Origin: Chloroflexota bacterium
Lineage (GTDB): Bacteria; Chloroflexota; Anaerolineae; UBA4142
Direction of reading: 5' to 3'
Assembly: GCA_016865935.1 (NCBI GenBank)
Contig: VGOB01000007.1
Span: 1 to 45,186 of the forward strand
Length of the DNA stretch: 45,186 nucleotides
Part shown: piece after piece, positions 31,991 through 42,000 of the stretch
How the letters are laid out: every line of letters starts with the position of its first letter
Position numbering within the stretch: position 1 is the first letter of the stretch
Translations under genes and position numbers: made by a program
Notes under the pieces: model-generated
Database searches by the model: none
Told to the model about the DNA's origin: nothing
What the model saw: only the letters and a program-made list of their open reading frames with translations

Positions 31991-33226
31991 TCACACCGCA
32001 ATCTCTCCGCTCATCAAACGCGGAAGTAAAAGGTCACGCGCGGCGCGGAGTTTGACCTCTTGTTTTTTTAGAACACGCACTTGTCTAAAAGTATCGTAAG
32101 CAAATTCGCTGAACGATTCTAACAAAGAATGAGTTGGCACAAGAATATCCATTTCCCGAAATGTGGATTTGGATATTTCTTTATAGGTGCTTCCAACTGC
32201 TCGACCAAGTATTTCTTCTCTCCGATTCATCAGGTTGTGAAGCAGATACATTCGCAAATTTTCTTCTTTGGGAATGACCGAAATAAAACCCTGATTCGTG
32301 CAAACTACGCGGTCAACTAAACCAAAGAAGCCGATGGAAGCACGGCTTGTCATCAAGATAGTTTCAGGCGGTACCATCTTTGCCGAACTATTTTTGAGAC
32401 CTGCTTCGGTAATTTTCTTTTCAGAATCGAGCAATGCAAGACAATTGTTCCGCGTGATGTCTGTTGGCACGACCCAAGTAATATCGCCATCTTCCCAAAA
32501 TTCTGGTCGAGATGTTGAGGGTGTTCCACCACCAACACTTTCGCAAACATCGCGCATTTTCTTTTTAGCCCATCCCTCTGGCACACCCTTCACGATTCGC
32601 GTGTGCTCATAGCCAGGAAAACGCAAACGCACAAACCACTCGCGGTACAGTTGCCGCGCCGATTCTTCGAGCAACGTCATCCGTCGTCGGTTGTTTTCGA
32701 TGAGGTCGTCGTAGGCGGAGAGGACAGACGCGATTTTTTCTTGAACGCCAAAATCAGGATAACGAACAGGAATGGCTTGAATGATAGTCGAATTGAGATT
32801 GAGCATAGTTGAACCGACGGCGTGTTGCTCAATCCAAGCGACAATATTCGGCTGATCAAGATAGTGATACAAAAATTTCGGGTGCAGTCCAACTCCAGAG
32901 AGTTCAATTTTTATGCAACCACTTCCGCAGAGCGCACCTTCCTCAATTTCGGTGATAAATGCTCTCTTGTTGATCGCGCCCCGCCTCGGCATCACAATAG
33001 TTCCTAGCTTTACTTTATGCCGCTTTAATCGGTTTGCCGCTTCTTCTGAAACCCTTGCGACCGAGTCAAGTTTGATGCGTCCATCCTCAATGTCCTGTGG
33101 CATTATGAATGGAACACCTTCATCCTGATATTCTGACTGATGAAGTTGAGAACCAAAGGGTCCCGTCTGAATGAGTCCACCAAACTCTTCGCAGATTGCG
33201 CCGAGTTTTTTGTCACTCCACTTCAT
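31991..33226 (-). CDS. hsdS: Type I restriction-modification specificity subunit
   Basis: This 411-aa protein has two target-recognition domains, each followed by a conserved helix region. The first half begins WSDKKLGAICEEFGGLIQTG with GPFGSQLHQSEY, and ends FGVQEKIASVLSAYDDLIEN NRRRMTLLE. The second half begins GWAKKKMRDVCESVGGGTPS and has ITRNNCLALLDSEKKITEAG. The halves recognise the two parts of a bipartite DNA site. Its ATG overlaps the hsdM stop by four bases. The stop lies 49 bp from the converging MNT gene. Confidence 0.92.
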   Translation of the reverse strand: MKWSDKKLGAICEEFGGLIQTGPFGSQLHQSEYQDEGVPFIMPQDIEDGRIKLDSVARVSEEAANRLKRHKVKLGTIVMPRRGAINKRAFITEIEEGALCGSGCIKIELSGVGLHPKFLYHYLDQPNIVAWIEQHAVGSTMLNLNSTIIQAIPVRYPDFGVQEKIASVLSAYDDLIENNRRRMTLLEESARQLYREWFVRLRFPGYEHTRIVKGVPEGWAKKKMRDVCESVGGGTPSTSRPEFWEDGDITWVVPTDITRNNCLALLDSEKKITEAGLKNSSAKMVPPETILMTSRASIGFFGLVDRVVCTNQGFISVIPKEENLRMYLLHNLMNRREEILGRAVGSTYKEISKSTFREMDILVPTHSLLESFSEFAYDTFRQVRVLKKQEVKLRAARDLLLPRLMSGEIAV

Positions 33227-35394
33227 ACGAGTTCCTCAAAGTTCTCATGAATCTTTGACGCAAGTTCAATCGCTTCCTTGTCCAAGTCGTCAAGTTCAGT
33301 GTGAATGTCGCGCAACGTCGCTTCAAAATCAAAATCGTCATCTTCCTCTTGCGGCGCAACCCCCACGTATCGCCCTGGCGTCAAACTCCAATCTGCTTTT
33401 TCAATTTGCTTGCGGTCAACCACCTTGACCAAGCCATCCACGTTTTGCAATTCCGCTTTGGGGAAACGGTCTTGCAACCAAACGACCTGGCGGAAAAAAT
33501 AGGTCGCTTGTTTGAGTTGCTCAACTGCCGCTTTGCGTTCCTCGTCCAATTGCTTCACCAACTTGCTCACCGCGCGACGGTCGTATGCTGCGAGGAGCGC
33601 AGTCGTGTCCGCGTCCACGTTGCCATTGGTGGATTGCTTGGCGTTTTCGGCACTCGCATTGACAAACACTTCGTTGAGCAAATCCGCCGCACGCGACGCC
33701 AGTTTGTAGAGCAAGTCAATTTGCTTGACGAGTCCCTTGATTTCTTCGGCGAGCGGCTCGAACTTTTTGCGCGCGGCGCGTTGCGCCTCGTTCGTCGCAG
33801 GCAATGCTTGCTCGTACTTGTTCCGAAAAGTTTCAAGACCACCCAGCAAGCGCGAACGGTCCGCTTGATACGGCGCGAGCGCATCGCGCAATTCTGCCGC
33901 CGCGTCCGTCGCCAATTTTGTTTTATCGGCATCAACTTTTTCCAACTTGGCGATAGCTTGCACGCCCGCATCGAATCGTTCGCACAAAGTATTGACCGTC
34001 GCATCAAACGCATCGAGCATCGCAGGCACTGCCGCGCTTTCGGCGCACACCGATTCAACGTACTGCTTGACCAGACCCAGGAAACGATCGGGCTGATCGC
34101 GATAAAGCCAAACAATCGCAGCGATGTTGGCGAGGTGTTCGGGCGAGAAATCGTTGATCTTGCGCGTCACCTTGCGATAGACATTGCGCGCATCGATCAT
34201 CAACACCTTGTCACGCCGCGCTTTCGGTTTGCCGCGATCAAAGAACCACAATTCGCACGGCACGCTCCGCGTGTAAAAGAAATTCGAGCGAATGGCGACC
34301 ATCACATCCACATCGCCCGTCTCGACCATCTTTTGGCGCACTTCTTTTTCGCCGTGTCCCGCGCTCGATGCCTGGGACGACATCACAAAACCCGCGCGTC
34401 CTTTTTCGTTCAAGTAACTGTAGAAATAGGAAATCCACAAATAGTTTCCGTTCGAGACGCGCTTGTTTTTGTTCACGCCAGGCAAACCGAACGGCAGACG
34501 CGGATCAGTCTTGATGCGCTCGGCGTCCACCAAGTCCACGTTGAACGGTGGATTCGCCATCACGAAATCGCACTTGCCAACCTGGGCTAGGTCGAAATCA
34601 TAGTACGTGATCGCTTCGGCGATTTTTCCTTCGAGTCCGTGCACCGCCAAATTCATTTTGGCGATGCGAATCGTGTCGCGGTTTTTCTCCTGCCCATAAA
34701 ATACGACCTTACGCATCGTGTCATCGCCCGCGCGTTCGATAAAATGACTCGATTGCACAAACATTCCGCCAGAGCCGCACGCTGGGTCAAGGACGATGCC
34801 GTGATTCGGTTCGATCACATTGACAATCGTTTGCACGAGCGATGACGGCGTAAAGAACTCGCCGTTGTCGTGCGCCTTTTGCACCGAAAACTTTGCTAGG
34901 AAATATTCGTAGATGCGTCCAAAGACATCGCCCGTCGCTTGCTTGATCTGCTCGCTGTTGAAAAGCCGCAACAAGTCTTCGAGAACTTTCGGTTCAAAGA
35001 TGCCATAGTCTTTGGGCAGAACACCTTTCAACGGCTCGAATTCATTTTCGATTGCCGTCATCGTTTCGGTGATCAACTTGGGCAAATCTTTCGTCGTCGC
35101 GGCGTCTTGCATAATGTTGTCGTAACGCGCCTTCTCTGGCAACCACAATGCGCGGCGACGAATATAATCCGCTTTGACGATAGGACGCTTGGGGATTTTG
35201 CCGCTGGCTTGCTCAGTTTGAATCTCACGCGTCGCGGCATCAAAACGATTTGCCGCGTGGCGCAAAAAGATGGCACCCAGCACGGGCATAAAATAATCGC
35301 TGGAGGTCAACTTGGAATTGGCGCGTAGTTGGTCCGCCGCTTCCCAGAGATCGTTTTCTAGTTTTTCAATGTCGTGGAGAGGGTTATGATTCAT
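33223..35394 (-). CDS. hsdM: Type I restriction-modification DNA methylase subunit
   Basis: This is an N6-adenine methyltransferase subunit. An N-terminal helical HsdM domain (HDIEKLENDLWEAADQLRAN) is followed by the catalytic fold with SAM motif LDPACGSGGMFVQ (~residue 215) and NPPF (~285), both intact. Residues ~480-723 form a long coiled-coil-rich C-terminal extension (LVKQIDLLYKLASRAADLLN) that is longer than in EcoKI-type HsdM. ATG 35394 is chosen over the upstream GTG of the track because it begins the family-typical sequence and lies behind the promoter and leader hairpin. Confidence 0.93.
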   Translation of the reverse strand: MNHNPLHDIEKLENDLWEAADQLRANSKLTSSDYFMPVLGAIFLRHAANRFDAATREIQTEQASGKIPKRPIVKADYIRRRALWLPEKARYDNIMQDAATTKDLPKLITETMTAIENEFEPLKGVLPKDYGIFEPKVLEDLLRLFNSEQIKQATGDVFGRIYEYFLAKFSVQKAHDNGEFFTPSSLVQTIVNVIEPNHGIVLDPACGSGGMFVQSSHFIERAGDDTMRKVVFYGQEKNRDTIRIAKMNLAVHGLEGKIAEAITYYDFDLAQVGKCDFVMANPPFNVDLVDAERIKTDPRLPFGLPGVNKNKRVSNGNYLWISYFYSYLNEKGRAGFVMSSQASSAGHGEKEVRQKMVETGDVDVMVAIRSNFFYTRSVPCELWFFDRGKPKARRDKVLMIDARNVYRKVTRKINDFSPEHLANIAAIVWLYRDQPDRFLGLVKQYVESVCAESAAVPAMLDAFDATVNTLCERFDAGVQAIAKLEKVDADKTKLATDAAAELRDALAPYQADRSRLLGGLETFRNKYEQALPATNEAQRAARKKFEPLAEEIKGLVKQIDLLYKLASRAADLLNEVFVNASAENAKQSTNGNVDADTTALLAAYDRRAVSKLVKQLDEERKAAVEQLKQATYFFRQVVWLQDRFPKAELQNVDGLVKVVDRKQIEKADWSLTPGRYVGVAPQEEDDDFDFEATLRDIHTELDDLDKEAIELASKIHENFEELV

Positions 35395-35407
35395 AGGAAA
35401 TAGATAA

Positions 35408-35436
35408 GCCCGCCCTGGTCGTTGACCAGAGCGGGC
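35408..35436 (-). promoter_or_regulatory. Leader hairpin of hsdM
   Basis: In the - strand RNA, GCCCGCTCTGGTC and GACCAGGGCGGGC form a 13-bp stem (one G-U) with a 3-nt loop, ending 13 nt before the hsdM ATG and followed by UUAUCUAUUU. Downstream of the hsdM promoter, it could attenuate transcription or hinder ribosome access. Confidence 0.55.
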
Positions 35437-35501
35437 GACAACGCGCACTCTCAATCGCCTCAGGTGGTCAACGCAACTTGAGCCGTTCCTGATTCGTTCT
35501 G

Positions 35502-35530
35502 ATTATATCCCAATTTGCACGGCTTAACAA
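35502..35530 (-). promoter_or_regulatory. Promoter of hsdM-hsdS
   Basis: On the - strand TTGTTA (35530-35525), 17 bp, TATAAT (35507-35502). The -35 lies at the stop of the upstream ATPase-like gene. The expected start is near 35495, giving a ~100-nt leader that contains the hairpin at 35408-35436. Confidence 0.7.
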
Positions 35531-36903
35531 GATTCCCGAACAGCCGATTCGTCTCTATACCACTTGTGAATGAACGGCGTGCGCTCTGATCTGACGTCAT
35601 TTACGGGTCGAGCGCATGACTTGACGCGAGACAGGATTCGTTCCACGGCGCGTCGATCAGTTTTGAGTGGCGGCGCGGCTGTAATCCGCTCGACCAGTAT
35701 GTTCTGACTCTCCGTGAGGGAGCGAACGTAGCATGCGTGGTAGGGCAAATCGACGAGGTCGCGGGCTGACACGCACTCACCCAGTGTGTCACACAGCACT
35801 TGGGCATCATACCCCGTTGGGCAGAAGACAAAAAGGTTCGTCGCGTTCTCAAGAAGTGCTTGCGGCAATCCTGGTCCCTTGGTTTCTGGGCGACTGACGA
35901 AATCATAAGGCAGGATGTAACTCGCTCCACGTCTTTGGAGTTCCACAAGGAATTCCGGATCATCGAGATACGGAATCTGCAGATTGCCATTGACCGCGAC
36001 GACGAGTGGAGTCGGTAGAACCCCTGAGGTGGCTTGCCGTTCCATCACCAGCAAGTTGACTCGATCCGCCAAAAGCGCGGCAAGCCAGCGCCGCATTTCG
36101 GGCAGGAGCGCCATCCCGCTGGCGTTGAGCAGGGTGACGCGCGCGGGCTCGAGCCACGCGCGTGGATCGACGGTCGAGGTGGACTGACCGAGAACGTTCG
36201 CGGCGCTGTCCGCAACGAGCGTGTGCAAGGGAGTGATGAGAGTTGCCATCAAGTCCAGATCGGCGAACACTTCCAGAGATTCCAGGTCCCCATTCCCCCA
36301 TCTGGTCAGGTCAGAAGCACCCAAGAACTTGAGAATCCGGCGACGGAAATCAGCCGATTCAAAGAGCGCGGGAACATCCAAGAGTGTGAATTGCGGCTCC
36401 TTTCTTTCGACCAAGACTCGATTCGCGGCGATGAAAATTCGGACCGCTGCGCTGAGCGCCTCGGCTGCGTGTGGGTTCCAGTACTTGCCCCACAACCCAG
36501 CCGCCGTGCGCGCAAGGTTCGCGAAAATAAAATCCGCATCGTCACCGTGACTCACATCGAGCAGATTCCAACCCGGGATGTGTGATTCATTGCTCAAATC
36601 AATCAAGCAGACATCCTCGGCGCGCTTGCGCGGAATATGCGCGAGGAGATGGGGCACCAAATCGCCTTCCATGTCGATGACGACGAGTGCCGCGCCATTT
36701 TGCATCGCGGCGTACGCCAGATGCCCGCTGAGCGTGGTCTTGCCGGTCCCCGCCCGACCGACGAGCACCGAGTGACCGCGCAGTTGATCTGGGGAAAGCC
36801 GAAAAGGCGACTGCTTGTTGCCCCGAACGACGAAGCCAACAGTCGCATCCTTTGACATCTTGCGCCATTTCGATAGAAACGGCATCTTGAAAATCGATCT
36901 CAC
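35524..36903 (-). CDS. TraG/HerA-like ATPase paralogue with degenerate Walker B
   Basis: This is a 459-aa P-loop protein related to the ATPase domain of the gene at 39026-42097. Walker A is GRAGTGKTT (~49-57), followed by ALVVIDMEGDLVPHLL where the large paralogue has VVVIDPHGDLARAVL. Further shared blocks are FTLLDVPALFE and LLVMERQATSG. At the position of the paralogue's IDEFQSIPG this protein has VNGNLQIPY (~residue 302), losing both Walker B acidic residues. It may bind ATP without normal hydrolysis. The GTG start at 36903 is fixed by AAAGGAGG five bases upstream. It has no N-terminal membrane or Zn-ribbon part. It may regulate the large ATPase. Confidence 0.8.
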   Translation of the reverse strand: MRSIFKMPFLSKWRKMSKDATVGFVVRGNKQSPFRLSPDQLRGHSVLVGRAGTGKTTLSGHLAYAAMQNGAALVVIDMEGDLVPHLLAHIPRKRAEDVCLIDLSNESHIPGWNLLDVSHGDDADFIFANLARTAAGLWGKYWNPHAAEALSAAVRIFIAANRVLVERKEPQFTLLDVPALFESADFRRRILKFLGASDLTRWGNGDLESLEVFADLDLMATLITPLHTLVADSAANVLGQSTSTVDPRAWLEPARVTLLNASGMALLPEMRRWLAALLADRVNLLVMERQATSGVLPTPLVVAVNGNLQIPYLDDPEFLVELQRRGASYILPYDFVSRPETKGPGLPQALLENATNLFVFCPTGYDAQVLCDTLGECVSARDLVDLPYHACYVRSLTESQNILVERITAAPPLKTDRRAVERILSRVKSCARPVNDVRSERTPFIHKWYRDESAVRESC

Positions 36904-37101
36904 AGTTTCCTCCTTTGGGAATTTGAATGGGTTGGTTTTTTCTCATTCACTCCAACCGATTGTTGATCAACGCAATGTGGATTCATTGCGCCGACAGAAT
37001 ATTGTCCTCCACAGAAACGATTACGACCACGACGATTTGGCTCTGCGATTTCTGCGTCTGTGGTTGAATTGGGTTGTGGCGGGAAGCCACACGCTGATCT
37101 T

Positions 37102-39051
37102 TCAGCGCGATTTGTCGGTGAAACATTCAAAGCAACAGGCCTTGGGACTCTTCGCCGCGCGTTCTGAACGCGCGACATCTCCGCGCAACCAGATCGGCGC
37201 GTCGACGCCACTCGCCGTGAGGCGATCAAACGTCGTGACGAAAATCGGAAAGCGGACTTTTTCTTCAAGCGCCGCACGTCGCCACGCTTCCGCGCGCTCC
37301 CAGCTGTTGGTCACGACGAGCAGGCGCAAGAACTCGATCCCTTCGCTGCGAAGAACGTTCGAGTTGATGCAGGCGTCGTATTCCGACAACTTGCCGCGAA
37401 ACCGCGCGAGCGGCGAGCGGCTGCGATCAATTTCGAGCGCGAACTCGTACCGCTTTTTGCCAGCGATGTACGCGCCGCGCCCATCCGGGAGAAAACTGTG
37501 CCAGCGCGGGCCTGCCTCGTAATACAAACGACCCTCCAATTCGGAAAGCCAGGTCAGCCGATGATGGCGTTCGCGCGCAACCTCTGCCAGACGGAGAAAG
37601 AATTCGTTTTCGGCTTTCGTGTGTTCCAGATGCCGCACCATCTCGCTAAAGCCGCCCGCCCAGCCGCGCGCTCGCGCGTATCGGCGCACGGCGTTCCCAA
37701 ACCCGGCAACCAGCGCGAGATACTGTTGTCCCTTGGGCGCGACGAGATAACGCGACTCGTGCGGCTCGATCAGTTTCAACCGGGACATCTCTGCAAGCGC
37801 CGGGCGCACCCAGCGTAATGTGCCCCTGAGCAAGAGAGTCAGTTCCTCGCGTGTCAGCAAAGGATGCGCGGCAATCTCGTCCAGAAGTCGTTTGGCGAGC
37901 GGAGTCAGATTGAGCGAGATCTGCGCGAGTTCACTCAAACTTAGCGCGCCTTCAATCTTCTTTTCATCGTTTTGGACTCCTTGTTCAATGCGAGATAATT
38001 CTGGCGTAATTACGCCGTTATTCTTTTCGGCGTGCGTATTCTTGGTCCTTGTCTCACCAAGCGGCATCTTGCGCCATGGGACTTGATCGGGCAACGGAGT
38101 CCTTGACCCTTCCGTGTCGAACAAAAGCGCGGTGCGGTGTCCTGATATTGTCGAGTACCAGATCGGGCTCGCGCGGTCATTCCGCAGCGATAACATCGCG
38201 CGGACGGTGGTGAGGTAGGCGCGCGGCATCGGTAGTTGGCGCGAAAGAGCGGCTGAACGGAGAATCGAGTAGTATTCCTGGAGACGCAGTTCGTCTTGCG
38301 CGATGACCAAGAGCACGGGGAAAAGCGCTTCCCTCCCCTTGCCCCAGTAGCGCGGATCGTCCTGCGCCGCGACGAATTGCGCAAAGCGCTCACGGACACC
38401 CTCCACCGGCGCGCGGTTCAGATCGAACTCGACGACGACGAAAGCCCAACCTCCATCCTTCGACTGCGTTGCACTCCGCTCAGGACTACGTTGCATAATC
38501 GCAGCGCCGTGGAATGGAATCCAAACCGCACTTCGTTTCGTGCTGAAGAGCTTGCCCACCTCGACATCCCAGGTCACTGCCTGCCAGAGTCCTGTGTTAT
38601 TCGGCGATGCATTGGCGGCAACGTCTTTCGCGGTGGGATTACTCGTTTGCCTGCCCGAACGGTTTCGGTTCATCGGACGTTTCGGCTTGGGAGGAGAGAG
38701 CCACAGAAACAGGGTTCGCACCTGAAAGACGCGCTCCAGCGTGACGACGAGCCGATTCAGCCGTTCCGTGGATAAGCGAGACTGCGCGGCAACATCGCTG
38801 AAGGGAATTCCCGCCTGCTGCGCCAATTCCTCCAGCCCCGCGTGTGTTGGCGCGTAGATCGCGCGTGCATGCATCCCTGGCTGCCGCGCATTCGCCTGCC
38901 AGATCAGTCCGCGCTTTCGCAGTTCACGCAATCCATACCGCACGCCAGCCGATGAAACGTGGAGCAGCAATTCCAACTGCCGTCGGGAAAGGAGCGGATG
39001 CTCGCACAACGCTTTCAGGATTGCATCACGGATTCGCGATCGCTTCTTCAT
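37102..39051 (-). CDS. Replic_Relax-type protein with two tandem HTH plus nuclease-like halves
   Basis: This ~649-aa protein consists of two related halves. Half 1 has a winged helix (ILKALCEHPLLSRRQLELLL) and an alpha/beta segment with WAFVVVEFDLNRAP and LFPVLLVIAQDELRL. Half 2 repeats the order: winged helix (LLDEIAAHPLLTREELTLLL), then RYEFALEIDRSRSPLARFRG and FLRLLVVTNSWERAEAWRRA. This arrangement matches replication-relaxation (Replic_Relax) family proteins, which are found on plasmids and integrative elements and whose exact job is poorly known. ATG 39051 follows AGGAGG and overlaps the ATPase stop by 26 bp; the GTG at 39117 is the track start. It lies between the two ATPase paralogues. 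Confidence 0.75.
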   Translation of the reverse strand: MKKRSRIRDAILKALCEHPLLSRRQLELLLHVSSAGVRYGLRELRKRGLIWQANARQPGMHARAIYAPTHAGLEELAQQAGIPFSDVAAQSRLSTERLNRLVVTLERVFQVRTLFLWLSPPKPKRPMNRNRSGRQTSNPTAKDVAANASPNNTGLWQAVTWDVEVGKLFSTKRSAVWIPFHGAAIMQRSPERSATQSKDGGWAFVVVEFDLNRAPVEGVRERFAQFVAAQDDPRYWGKGREALFPVLLVIAQDELRLQEYYSILRSAALSRQLPMPRAYLTTVRAMLSLRNDRASPIWYSTISGHRTALLFDTEGSRTPLPDQVPWRKMPLGETRTKNTHAEKNNGVITPELSRIEQGVQNDEKKIEGALSLSELAQISLNLTPLAKRLLDEIAAHPLLTREELTLLLRGTLRWVRPALAEMSRLKLIEPHESRYLVAPKGQQYLALVAGFGNAVRRYARARGWAGGFSEMVRHLEHTKAENEFFLRLAEVARERHHRLTWLSELEGRLYYEAGPRWHSFLPDGRGAYIAGKKRYEFALEIDRSRSPLARFRGKLSEYDACINSNVLRSEGIEFLRLLVVTNSWERAEAWRRAALEEKVRFPIFVTTFDRLTASGVDAPIWLRGDVARSERAAKSPKACCFECFTDKSR

Positions 39052-42000
39052 CCCCCTCCTCATTGCGCGCACGGCGGTCTCGTTCGGCTTGGTCTTCCGA
39101 AATACCCAGGGTACCACTCAGAGGAATTTGCGCGGACTCGGCTGTTTCATTACCGCCAATCACCAAGTCTGCTCCCGGCGTCACCTGCCCTGAATCTCCT
39201 GGTTCGGTACCGCCTATCACCCAATCGGCCCCCGGCGGCATTGTCCCTGAATCTGCAAGTTCAACACTGTCACTCATCAACTCTGCTTCCGGCGGAGCAT
39301 GATCTGACGCGCTTGACTCACTACCGTCAGTCGGTGAATGAGCATCCGCCGGCGGTTGACTTGACGCCGCTGGCTTGGGACTCTCAGAGTTCCTCTTGTC
39401 GCCCGAGCGATCCCTGGGCGAACCAGGGAGTTTGTTTTCCAACATCAACTTTTTCAGCATCGCGCGCTCGCGACCATACCACTGTTCCTGAAAACTATCC
39501 CGCTCGGAGGCGACGACGGACATCGCGCGCGTGTACCGCCCCATCTGTCCTGTGATTTGCGCGATGACTGCGCGATTCTGCGGCGGCGGGGGCAACGTCG
39601 CGACGTGCATCACGGGCAGCCGCGTGTGCCGCAATTGCGTTTTCACGTAGCAGGTGTAATCATCCAGATTGATAATGTCCGTCGCGGTCACCGCCTCGTC
39701 CAATTCGTGCCGCAACAGATCGGCATCTTCGGCGCTCGTCTGGAACACAAAGAGCGACGCGATGTTCGATAGAATCGAGGCGCGCAATTCTTTGTTGATT
39801 GCATCGAGCTGCCCCAATGCCTGGGTCGCGAGAATGAAACTCGCCCCCATCTTCTGCAGTTCGGCGAGTAGTCCCTTGTAGTCCACGCCAGGGATGGATT
39901 GGAATTCGTCAATCACGACGATGACTTTGGCGCGCGCCGACGGATCGGGAATCGCCATCTGTTCGCGCACGGCAAAGTTGATGTAATCCACGATGACCGC
40001 ACCCAGGATTCCTCCTGCATCGGGACCGATCACACCCGTTGCCGTGTTGACCAACAGAATGCGGCGTTCAGCGAGGAGTTCGCGAAAGTTGATCGTCGAC
40101 CGGGATTGCGCGACAACACCCCGAATCGTCGCGTGCGTCGAAAAGCGGTGAATCTTGGTCTGGACCGGGTTGATCACGTCGATCTGCAGGTTCTGATACA
40201 TCCGCTCATAGTACCCGCTCCACCATTCCAGAATGTCGGCGTCTTTGACGTAATCCTTCAAGAGGCGATGGCGAAAGTTGCCGAGTTCAAAGAGCGGCAG
40301 AACATCGAGGAGCGTGAATTGCTGCTGCCCTCGTATTGCAAACCTTTCGTTGATGTAGAGCAAAGTGCGCGCCGCCATTCGCAGCGCGTCTTCCATGCGC
40401 GGTCCCCAGTAATCGCTCCAGATCATCTCGCCGACGTGGACGAGGTGCGAGACAACCCGATCCGCGCTGCGTCCCTGCGTCATGTCCAGCAGATTGAGTC
40501 CGACGAGTTGACTCCTGTCGCTCAGATCGACGTAGACGACATCCTTCGCGCGCGACGGTGGAACGACGCCGAGCACCGCGCGCGCCAGGTCGCCATGCGG
40601 ATCGATCACCACAACCGCCGCATCTTTCTTCATCGCCTCGACCGCGAGATTCGCCATCAACGTGGACTTGCCTTTCTGCGTCTTGGCGATCATAAAGTTG
40701 TGATGCCACAAGGTTTCGGCATCGAGATGCACGGGAATCCGCTGCCCTTGATGCACCGAGTGCCCGATGAGAATGCCTGTCTCGACGGTGTTGGGCAGCG
40801 GCAGGAGTCGTTTCGCTTTCGCGCGTTCGACGAACGGCGCCTCGAATCCCACCGGCAGATGCCACATCGACGCGATTTCGGCGACGGTCAGCCGCATTCC
40901 ACGATCCAACCATTCGTCCCACACCGGTTTGGATGGGAGCGCGATGTCGCGTGGATCGAACTCCGCGAGGCGCGCCTCGAGCGCATTCCCGCTCGCGAGA
41001 TTGAATTGGGCATAAGCTTTGGCAAGCGACCGCAAGCGCAGTCGTGCGAGTCCGGGTGTTTGCGCGAACGCGGTTAGGCGGAGCGCTACGTCGTACGCCG
41101 ATGAACCCTCCAACTTGCGTTTCACCATTTCAGGGTTGACGTTGGTTACGTCCCCCATGGACTTGATCGCGTAGAGCACGCCGCCCAGGGCCGTGATGCC
41201 GGTGACAAGTGCCACCCCAAATTCCAACCAGCGCTGTTGCAGTCCCGTGACGACTCCGCACAAAACCGTCATGAGCAAGAAGCAAGAAACGACGAGTCCA
41301 GCGAATTGCCGCAGGAATAGATTCACGGAGCGCGGCCCTCCCTCGCCCGTCCCCCGTTCGACCTGCCGCTCCATACCTTGATAACGATCCGCCCGGTTCG
41401 CCGGCGCAGGGAACAGGATCAGTTGCGACAGCATTCGCTCGCCTTGTTCCAGGTCGGCAAAGGTGCCGAGGAGTCCGAGCACCGGATCGGCTTCCAGAAA
41501 ATCGCCATTGCGAAAAGTTCGCAACGGAAGATACAGCGGCTTGCGCAGCGAGAACTCAGCAGACATACGCGCGAGTGTGTGCTCGTACGCTGGGTCTTCT
41601 TCGGGCGGGACAGCGCGGAACTCGGCTTGCGGATAGGTTGCCTGAATCTGGCGACGGAGATGCGCGACGGTCGCGCGCGGCGCGCGAAAGAGCAAACGCC
41701 GCACGTGCGCATCGCCAGCAATCTCAAGCGAGAAGGGTGTCTCCGCAGCAAAGCAACTGAGCAAGAGTTCGACCGCGAGCGCGTCGACGGTGTTCTCGCG
41801 CGGGGGAATGATCTCAAACACTTCCGTCGGCTCAGTGAACGATGGCGGCGCGGCAGAGTTCAGTGTTCCAGTTCTTGCAGGAGCACTGAATCGTGGAGGA
41901 GACGCGCTGGGGTCCGCCGTAGCCGTGCCGAACTTCGGGACGGGCGCGCTGGGCTTCAGAAAGGATGCGAACCCGCGCGTGCCGAGTTCAACGCGTTCGA

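Noticed and set aside
33301-34590. 429-aa ORF on the + strand
   Set aside because: Antisense shadow of hsdM, Arg/His-rich with no domain.
39899-41077. 392-aa ORF on the + strand
   Set aside because: Antisense shadow of the large ATPase gene.
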